A DNA stretch of 64,000 nucleotides, taken from NCBI RefSeq assembly GCF_042652965.1, contig NZ_JBHSHL010000022.1, positions 128,377 to 192,376 of the forward strand, in the 5' to 3' direction. The position numbers and the translations under genes are program-made. The notes under the pieces were generated by a model. The model ran no database searches and was not told the DNA's origin. It saw only the letters and a list, made by a program, of their open reading frames with translations. This DNA comes from Filifactor villosus. GTDB lineage: Bacteria; Bacillota; Clostridia; Peptostreptococcales; Filifactoraceae. Of this stretch, positions 25,092 through 33,000 are shown one piece after another (positions within the stretch are counted from its first letter, which is position 1; every line of letters begins with the position of its first letter).

Positions 25092-26441
25092 TTGGCGGGA
25101 ATTTTAGGGATCAGGAGTAAGGGAAATGTAAGCAGAAAGATGTTTTACGGGCTTAACTCTTTACAACATAGGGGGCAGGAAGGTTGCGGGTTTGCTATCA
25201 ATACAGGCGACAAACTGGTTACACATAGGGGCAGCGGACTGGTTATGGATGCCGTTTCGGAAGATATTGTCAATAGAATATCCGGAACAATCGGAATCGG
25301 TAACGTTCGTTATGCCATGGCTACCAACTCGGTCAATGCGGACGGAGAACCCTTCTGCGGATACAGCAAGGGGGAACAGCTTGCCATTGTCAATGACGGA
25401 GCCTTGATCAATACTTATCTTTTGAGAACACGACTGGAACAGGACGGGATGATGTTTCAGAGCAACTCGGATACGGAGGTCATCCTCTATCTGATTGCAC
25501 GCTATTACGAAGGAGACATCATTCATGCCATCCAAAAAGCGACGGGTTATTTGAAGGGGGCCTATTCCTTCGTCCTTTTGTTTCAGGACAAATTGATAGC
25601 GGTTCGAGACCCCAACGGGTTCAGACCTCTCCTTATGGGGAGAAAGGACGAGGAATACTTCTTTGCCTCCGAAAATGCGGCGGGAGACATCTTGGGTATG
25701 GAGTTTGAACGCGATGTGGAGCCCGGGGAGATCGTGGTTTGTTCGGATGAGGGCTTTATCTCCTACGAACTCGGACAAAAGGCAAAACACAGTTTCTGTA
25801 TTTTTGAACATGTCTATCTTGCCCGTAACGATGCGAACCTTGAGGATGTCAATGCTTATCTCTTCCGTTTTCGGTCGGGCAAGATCCTTTATCAGGAAGC
25901 ACCTCTAAACGTCGATTTGGTCGTTCCGGTTCCCGACTCGGGGTATCCGGCTGCAATCGGGTATTCACAGGCATCGGGCATCCCGCTGGGAGAGGGGCTC
26001 GTAAAGAACCGTTATATGGGAAGGACCTTTATCAAACCCACCCAGGAAGAGAGGGATATTGCGGTCAGATTAAAACTCAATCCTCAGTATCATGTTGTAA
26101 AGGACAAGAAGATCGTCCTTGTCGATGACTCGATCGTAAGAGGTACGACCTCCAAAAACCTGATCAAAAACTTGAGGGAAGCCGGTGCAAAGGAGGTACA
26201 CATGCTCTTGACTTCTCCGCCGGTCGAGTATCCGTGCTACTTCGGAATCGATACCCCTTCGAGAAAGCAATTGATCGCGGCAAACAATACGGTGGAGGAG
26301 ATAAGAGAGCAGATCGGTGCGGATTCTCTGGCCTTTATTTCACTGGAAGGTCTCTACAAGGCGAGTAACCGCACAAACAGTAATATTTTTTGCGATGCCT
26401 GCTTCACGGGGCAGTATGAGGTTGATCCCTGTCTTCTTTAA
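25092..26441 (+). CDS. purF: Amidophosphoribosyltransferase-like PurF with a defective glutaminase site
   Basis: 449 residues from TTG 25092. The mature N-terminus, where PurF has the nucleophile in CGIVGI or CGVFGI, reads (M)AGILGI, so Cys is Ala. No in-frame Cys start exists between the upstream stop (near 25060) and this point. Other glutaminase positions also differ: GIGHVRY is GIGNVRY, and HNGNL is NDGAL. The PRTase half is intact: NRYMGRTFIKPTQEER and the PRPP loop KIVLVDDSIVRGTTS. Fe-S ligands appear kept (HSFCIFEH, YPCYFG, CDACFTG). It should make phosphoribosylamine from PRPP with free ammonia rather than glutamine (inference). Confidence 0.9.
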   Translation: MAGILGIRSKGNVSRKMFYGLNSLQHRGQEGCGFAINTGDKLVTHRGSGLVMDAVSEDIVNRISGTIGIGNVRYAMATNSVNADGEPFCGYSKGEQLAIVNDGALINTYLLRTRLEQDGMMFQSNSDTEVILYLIARYYEGDIIHAIQKATGYLKGAYSFVLLFQDKLIAVRDPNGFRPLLMGRKDEEYFFASENAAGDILGMEFERDVEPGEIVVCSDEGFISYELGQKAKHSFCIFEHVYLARNDANLEDVNAYLFRFRSGKILYQEAPLNVDLVVPVPDSGYPAAIGYSQASGIPLGEGLVKNRYMGRTFIKPTQEERDIAVRLKLNPQYHVVKDKKIVLVDDSIVRGTTSKNLIKNLREAGAKEVHMLLTSPPVEYPCYFGIDTPSRKQLIAANNTVEEIREQIGADSLAFISLEGLYKASNRTNSNIFCDACFTGQYEVDPCLL

Positions 26442-26736
26442 GGGCGGGACTTATACGCTCATCCCTCAAAATGATGGCTATTGAGGGTAATCATACTGCC
26501 GTCTGTTCAAATTGTTCGGTTGTGCGGTTTAAAAAACTTGGGATTGTACAAAGGGTTTTCGATAAGCGTAGATGTTGTTTCCCTGACCTTTGGAACGGAG
26601 GGCGGTATCAGCTCATAAGAATTGAAAGCTTTTTGTGATTTTCTGAAACAAAAAGATCGACACTTCGATTGCAGGATGGTCTTGGATAGTCGATAAACAG
26701 AACGATATAAAATTCGATATAATAACGGAGGAAACT
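26442..26736. other. Intergenic region between purF and purM with a degenerate D repeat
   Basis: Contains TTCAAATTGTTCGGTTGTGCGGTTT near 26497 and CCTGACCTTTGGAACGGAGG near 26582, which match the D family loosely. A CCCTCAAAATGATGGCTATTGAGGG hairpin lies near 26463. No gene seen. Confidence 0.45.
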
Positions 26737-27774
26737 ATGGAAAAAATTACTTATGCGGATGCAGGTGTAAACATCAGTGAGGGCAACAGAGCGGTCGAAT
26801 TGATGAAGAAGAAGGTAAGGGAGACGTACAACCGAAACGTCGTGGGCGACATAGGCTTGTTTGCCGGAGGTTTTGCCCTCGGAAGTTTTGTGCAGATGGA
26901 GGAGCCGGTGCTTCTCGCATCGACCGACGGGGTAGGCACGAAGGTGATGATTGCACAGGAGATGGATATTCACGACACCGTGGGCATCGACCTTGTGGCG
27001 ATGTGTGTCAACGACTTAATCTGTCAAGGGGCAAGACCTTTGTTCTTTTTGGACTATGTTGCCACCGGCAAGGTCGATGCCGATAAAATCGCGACCATCG
27101 TGGGAGGGATTGCGGACGGGTGCAAAGAATCTCTCTGTGCCCTAATCGGAGGCGAGACCGCCGAGATGCCGGGGCTCTATGCAGAAGAGGAGTATGATTT
27201 GGCAGGATTTTCCGTCGGAATCGTAGACAAGAAGAAGATTATCGACGGAAGGAAGATCGAGGAAGGCGATGTTGTCATCGGTTTGCAGTCGAGCGGACTT
27301 CACTCCAACGGCTACTCCCTCGCCCGAAAGATCTTCTTCGACAGGCTGGGCTTGAAGACCGATGAGGTGTACGGTTCAATGTCCGAAACGATCGGAAAGG
27401 CGTTGCTTCGGCCTACGAAGCTCTATGTCAGGACGGTGCTGGACTTGATCGAGAAGTTCGAGATAAAAGGAATATCGAACATCACGGGCGGAGGCCTGAT
27501 CGAGAATGTTCCGAGGATCCTCCCTTCCGATCTCGATGTCGTCATCGATACGAAGTCTTGGGAATATCCCGAACTCTTCCGAACGATATTGGAGCTTGAT
27601 CTGGTGGAGAAAGAGGAGCTTTACCGAAGCTTTAACATGGGAGTGGGGATGGTGCTTATCCTCTCCAAGGAAGAGGCGGACAAGGCTATGGAGTGGATAA
27701 ACTCCAACACCGACGACAGAGCCTTCTTCATCGGAAGAGTCGACAGGGGGGAGAAGAGATGTCTGCTTCGATAA
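26737..27774 (+). CDS. purM: Phosphoribosylformylglycinamidine cyclo-ligase (AIR synthetase)
   Basis: 345 residues. Seen: TYADAGVNISEGNRAVELMK, LLASTDGVGTKVMIAQ, DLVAMCVNDLICQGARPLFFLDY, GGETAEMPGLY and the C-terminal NITGGGLIENVPRILP, all characteristic of PurM. It makes AIR from FGAM with ATP. The start ATG follows CGGAGG. It overlaps the purN start by 16 nt, so purM, purN and purH are a coupled block. Confidence 0.96.
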   Translation: MEKITYADAGVNISEGNRAVELMKKKVRETYNRNVVGDIGLFAGGFALGSFVQMEEPVLLASTDGVGTKVMIAQEMDIHDTVGIDLVAMCVNDLICQGARPLFFLDYVATGKVDADKIATIVGGIADGCKESLCALIGGETAEMPGLYAEEEYDLAGFSVGIVDKKKIIDGRKIEEGDVVIGLQSSGLHSNGYSLARKIFFDRLGLKTDEVYGSMSETIGKALLRPTKLYVRTVLDLIEKFEIKGISNITGGGLIENVPRILPSDLDVVIDTKSWEYPELFRTILELDLVEKEELYRSFNMGVGMVLILSKEEADKAMEWINSNTDDRAFFIGRVDRGEKRCLLR

Positions 27775-28331
27775 GAAGGATCGCCGTCCTGGTATCGGGA
27801 GGAGGGACCAACCTTCAGTCCCTGATTGACGCACGCGAAGAAGGGTTCTTTCGCTCTAAGATCGTTCTCGTCCTCTCCAACAGGGAGGACGCCTACGGAC
27901 TGGTGCGGGCACGAAATGCCGATATCCCCGCCTATGTGGCGACGAGGGAGGAAGACCTCCTTCGACTACTGGAGGAGTACAAGGTAGATCTGATCGTGTT
28001 GGCAGGTTATCTCAGGATTTTGGGAAAGGAGTTTCTCAAGGTCTATGAAGGCAGAATCATCAATATTCATCCTTCTCTTCTGCCCAAGCACGGGGGTATG
28101 GGAATGTACGGAATCCATGTGCACGAGGCGGTCTTTGCCGCGGGGGAAGAGGTCAGCGGGGCGAGTGTCCATTATGTCAGCGAGGCGGTGGATGCCGGAG
28201 AGATCATTCTGCAAGAAGCCGTGGATATAAGGGGACTGTCATCGCCACAGGAGATTCAGAAGAAGGTCTTGGAAGTTGAACATAGGATATTGAAACAAGC
28301 GGTTAAGAAGATAGAGGAGGAGATAAAATGA
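27759..28331 (+). CDS. purN: Phosphoribosylglycinamide formyltransferase
   Basis: 190 residues. Formyl-THF-dependent transformylase that makes FGAR. Seen: IAVLVSGGGTNLQSLIDA, the catalytic region INIHPSLLPKHGG (Asn-His pair) and VHEAVFAAGEEVSGASVHYVSEAVDAGEIILQEAV. I start at ATG 27759 inside the end of purM; a longer in-frame start lacks homology. The stop overlaps purH as ATGA. Confidence 0.95.
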   Translation: MSASIRRIAVLVSGGGTNLQSLIDAREEGFFRSKIVLVLSNREDAYGLVRARNADIPAYVATREEDLLRLLEEYKVDLIVLAGYLRILGKEFLKVYEGRIINIHPSLLPKHGGMGMYGIHVHEAVFAAGEEVSGASVHYVSEAVDAGEIILQEAVDIRGLSSPQEIQKKVLEVEHRILKQAVKKIEEEIK

Positions 28332-29851
28332 AACGTGCTTTGCTCAGCGTAACGGATAAGACGGGGATCGTGGAAATGGCGAAGGCTCTGGAAGAACTCG
28401 GCTACGAGGTCGTATCGACGGGAGGAACCCTCAAGACGATAAGGGAGGCGGGAGTTTCCGCCAAGGCGATCGAAGAGATTACACAGTTTCCCGAGATGCT
28501 TGACGGAAGGGTAAAGACGCTTCACCCCGTGGTCCACGGCGGACTTCTCTTCCGCAGGGATGTGGAATCTCATGTCAACACCGCGAAGGAACACGATATT
28601 GAGCCGATCGATGTGGTCGTCGTCAATCTGTATCGCTTTGAAGAAACACTGAAGGCGGAAAAACCCCATGAGGAGATCATAGAGAATATAGATATCGGAG
28701 GACCTTCGATGGTTCGTTCCGCAGCGAAGAACCACAGGGATGTCCTGATTGTCACCGACGTCAAAGACTACGAAAGAGTGATTGAAAAACTGAAGGAGGG
28801 CAGTGCGGACCTCGCCTTCCGCGAAGAAATGGCGATGAAGGCCTTTGCACAGACTGCGTACTACGACTCGATGATTGCACGCTACTTCAGTCAATATACG
28901 GGCAAGCAGAGCGAGACCTTCACCTTGGGTCTCAAGAAGGAAGGCACTCTGCGTTACGGAGAGAACCCCCACCAGAGTGCCGCCGTTTACAGGGACGGAT
29001 TCGAGGATTCTCTTCTCAGCGATTATGAACAGCTCAACGGGAAGGAGCTTTCTTTCAACAACCTCAACGATTTGAATGTAGCGGTAGAGCTTGCACGTTG
29101 TCTGAAGGAAGAGGGCAGGGTCGCCACCGTTGCTCTCAAACATGCGACACCCTGTGCCGTAGCTCTTGGCGATAGCGTGTTTGAATCTTACAGCAAGGCT
29201 TATGATGCCGATCCGGTCTCGATCTTCGGGGGTATTGTTTCCTGTACGGGAACCGTAGACTTGGAGACGGCGAAGATGATGAACAAAATCTTCCTCGAGA
29301 TCGTCGCCGCTCCCGACTTTACACAGGAGGCTCTGGAAGAACTCAGGACCAAGAAGAACCTTCGAGTCCTCAAGGTTGATTTGCAAAAGGAACTTGCAGA
29401 AATAGACCTCAAATACATCAGTGGGAAGGTCCTCCTGCAAGATACCGACAAAGATGCGGATGAGGGCTTTGAAGTCGTGACCGAGGTATGGCCGAGCGAA
29501 AGCCGGAAACGGGACATGCTGTTTGGAATGAAGGTCGTTCAGTATGTCAAGTCCAATGCCGTTGTCCTTGTCAAAGACGGAGTTACCTTGGCGATCGGAG
29601 GGGGTCAGACTTCTCGAATCTGGGCATTGAACAGTGCAAGAAACAACAATCCGGATAAGGATTTCAGCGGAGCGGTGCTCTGCTCCGATGCCTTCTTCCC
29701 CTTTTATGATTGCGTGGAAGCGGCACACGAGATGGGAGTTGAGGCGATTATCCAACCGGGAGGCTCCGTAAGGGACAGGGAGAGTATAGACAAGTGCGAT
29801 GAATACAAGATGAGTATGGTGTTTACGGGAGTAAGACACTTTAAACACTAG
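28328..29851 (+). CDS. purH: Bifunctional AICAR formyltransferase / IMP cyclohydrolase
   Basis: 507 residues. N-terminal IMP cyclohydrolase: KRALLSVTDKTGI, STGGTLKTI, TQFPEMLDGRVKTLHPVVHGGLL. C-terminal AICAR transformylase: LRYGENPHQSAA, NGKELSFNNLNDL, and the end SDAFFPFYDC...IIQPGGSVRDRESID...VFTGVRHFKH. The catalytic Lys-His is kept, but the usual KHxNPCG motif reads KHATPCA, and the late GAGQ-type loop reads GGGQ. It does the last two steps to IMP. Start ATGA-coupled to purN. Confidence 0.94.
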   Translation: MKRALLSVTDKTGIVEMAKALEELGYEVVSTGGTLKTIREAGVSAKAIEEITQFPEMLDGRVKTLHPVVHGGLLFRRDVESHVNTAKEHDIEPIDVVVVNLYRFEETLKAEKPHEEIIENIDIGGPSMVRSAAKNHRDVLIVTDVKDYERVIEKLKEGSADLAFREEMAMKAFAQTAYYDSMIARYFSQYTGKQSETFTLGLKKEGTLRYGENPHQSAAVYRDGFEDSLLSDYEQLNGKELSFNNLNDLNVAVELARCLKEEGRVATVALKHATPCAVALGDSVFESYSKAYDADPVSIFGGIVSCTGTVDLETAKMMNKIFLEIVAAPDFTQEALEELRTKKNLRVLKVDLQKELAEIDLKYISGKVLLQDTDKDADEGFEVVTEVWPSESRKRDMLFGMKVVQYVKSNAVVLVKDGVTLAIGGGQTSRIWALNSARNNNPDKDFSGAVLCSDAFFPFYDCVEAAHEMGVEAIIQPGGSVRDRESIDKCDEYKMSMVFTGVRHFKH

Positions 29852-29876
29852 AGTAAGGGCATATTGAAATCCGTAG

Positions 29877-30014
29877 AAACACACCGCATGATCCAAAAAA
29901 TCATCGCAAAATCACCGGATAGGAAGGATGAGTTTCTTGAAAGCATGGATTCGACAAAACTCCATTTCTTGGGAATCCATAAAAAATCAAGATATCTCTT
30001 TGTACGGTATTGTC
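29877..30014 (+). repeat. Interspersed repeat family B, copy B4
   Basis: AAACACACCGCATGATCCAA at the left and ATATCTCTTTGTACGGTATT at the right; it fills the gap between purH and the purD-purL gene. Confidence 0.75.
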
Positions 30015-30048
30015 ATTTAGTATAACAAAAAAAGGAAGGAGAAATCCT

Positions 30049-33000
30049 ATGAATATCTTAATCGTGGGAAGCGGAGCAAGAGAACATGCAATCGGATACA
30101 AGATCCATAAGGACAATGCGGGAGACAAGTTGTTTTTCGCACCGGGCAATGCCGGCTGTATGCAGATCGGAACCTGCGTGAACATTCAGGCGACCGAACT
30201 TCAAAACATCGTTGACTTCTGTAAGGCAGAGAATATCGACTTTGTCGTCATAGGCCCCGAAGATCCTCTGTGTGCGGGTCTGGCGGACAAACTGGAAGAA
30301 GAAGGGATCAAGGTCTTCGGGCCCAAGGCGGCTGCGGCAAGGTTGGAGGGGAGCAAGGCCTATGCCAAGGAATTTATGATAAGACATGAACTCCCTACAG
30401 CGAAGTACAAAAAATGTACCACCAAGGAAGAAGCCTTGGAATTTGCCAAGGAACTCAGGAGGACCAATGCTTCGGGAACTGTCGTCCTGAAAGCGGACGG
30501 ACTTTGTCAGGGCAAGGGAGTCGTCATCGCCCACGACGATAAGACGATCGAAGACTATGTTGCACAGATCTTCGACGAAAAGATCTTCGGAGACCTTCCC
30601 CTTGTGGTGGAGGAGTTTTTGGACGGGTTTGAAATCTCGTTGCTCTGCTTCATCGACAATCACAGCATTGTTGCAATGCCCTCCGCCAAGGATCACAAGA
30701 AGATCTACGAGGCGGAGCGGGGACCCAATACCGGAGGGATGGGGACCTACAGCCCCAACGTGCAGGGAGACATCTACTTCTCCCGGATTGAAGAGAAGAT
30801 TATGAAACCCTTCCTCCGCGGACTTCAAAAAGATGAGATCGACTTTAGGGGAGTGATCTTCTTCGGTCTTATGGTGACCGATGCGGGAGTTAAAGTCTTG
30901 GAGTTCAACACCCGTTTCGGCGATCCCGAAACCCAGTCGATTATGCTTCGGATGGAAAGTAACTTGATGGAGGTCTTCCGAGCTGTAAGTGAAAACCGCC
31001 TTAATCGGACAAACGTGAAATTCAATGACAAGAAGGTCATCAGCACCGTCTTGGCGTCGAAGGGATATCCCAAGTCCTACTCCAAGGGCTATGAGATCAC
31101 GGGCTTGGACAAGGTCGATGAGGACGTCGTGATCTTCCATGCGGGAACATCCGCCAAGGAGGGCAAGATTCTTACGAACGGAGGCAGGGTTTTGACGGTC
31201 TGCACGGCTCAGGACAGTTTCGACAAAGCATATCACAAAGTCATGGATAATATCGAGCGCATCGATTTTGAAGGAAAAACATATAGAAAGGATATCGGAG
31301 ATTTGGTACAGAGAGTATATGTGGCAAAAAAAGACGAGTACGACATCGAGAGCGGACCTCTCAAAAAGGAGATCGAAGAGAGTTTGGGAATCAATCTCGA
31401 TCGTGTCAAAATTTATCAGCGCTATGATATCGAGAATATGACACGGGAGGACCTCGTCAAGATCTCCGACAACGTCCTGAGTGAGAGCCCCGTTGACGAC
31501 ATCTACCTCTTCGAGGACGCACTCAAACTCCAAGAGAGATTGGAACATCCCATCGTCGTCAAGTATCACAGAGGACAATTCGACCAGAGAGAACAGGGAT
31601 TGATCGAGGCTGTTGCCGTCGCCATCGAAAAAGACGACATCCTCGCACGAAGCGAGAAGGTCTACGAGTTTGTCGGCTCCCTCAGTACAGACGACCTCAA
31701 AAGAATCGAAAACCTCATCATCAATCCCGTCGATCAGGAGAGAGGGACCCTCCTTGGAATACCGACCACGCTTAGGGACAGTTTTGAGATAAAGACGGAA
31801 AACGAGATCTACAAAGGCTTTATCGACCTCGACGAAGAAGGCCTGAGGGACTTCTTCGAGAAGGAGAGCCCCGCGATGAATATGGACGATCTCAAATGCG
31901 TGTACGATTATTTTAAGAAGGAAGGCAGAGATCCCAGCTACACCGAGTTTTCGATGCTCGACACCTATTGGTCCGACCACTGCCGTCATACCACCTTCCG
32001 GACCGTTCTCGACAACGTTGTCTTTGCGGAGCCGAACAACGCCTTGGACAGGACGATCCGCGAAGCCTATCGCAACTACTTGGACACAAGGGAAGAACTC
32101 GGCAGGACCAAGAGCGTGACCCTGATGGATATGGCGACCGTCGTAGCCCGTTATTTGAGAGAAAAGGGCCTGTTGGAAGACCTCGAAGTATCCGAGGAGA
32201 TCAATGCCTGCTCGGTCAGGATCAAGGTTCGTGTAGCCGATACGGTGGAAGACTACCTCCTGATGTTCAAGAACGAAACACACAACCACCCGACCGAGAT
32301 CGAGCCCTTCGGAGGGGCGGCGACCTGCCTGGGCGGAGCCATCCGCGATCCCCTCTCCGGAAGAGCCTATGTCTATCAGGCGATGAGGGTCACCGGAAGT
32401 GCCGATCCGAGGGAGAAGATCGAAGATACCTTGGAAGGCAAACTTCCCCAGAAAAAAATCACACAGGGAGCGGCAAAGGGCTACAGCTCCTACGGAAATC
32501 AAATCGGACTGACCACGGGTCTGGTCGATGAGATCTATCACGAAGGATACAAGGCAAAGAGGATGGAAGTCGGAGCCGTGATTGGAGCCGCTCCCGCAGA
32601 AAACGTTCGACGCGAAGAGCCGGCATGCGGAGATGTCATCCTGCTGATCGGAGGACGCACCGGAAGAGACGGAGTGGGAGGAGCGACAGGTTCTTCCAAG
32701 GTCCATACCGAAACATCCATCAAGACTTCTTCCGCCGAAGTACAGAAGGGCAATGCACCGACGGAGAGAAAGATCCAGCGTCTGTTCCGCGACAGCGAAG
32801 CGGCAAAGATGATCAAAAAATGCAACGACTTCGGAGCCGGAGGAGTGAGCGTTGCCATTGGAGAACTTGCGGACTCGCTTGAGATCCATCTCGAAAAGGT
32901 ACCGCTCAAATACCTCGGACTGACGCCGAGAGAGATCGCGATCTCCGAATCTCAGGAGAGGATGGCGGTCGTTATAGAAGAGAAGGACAAAGAGGCCTTT

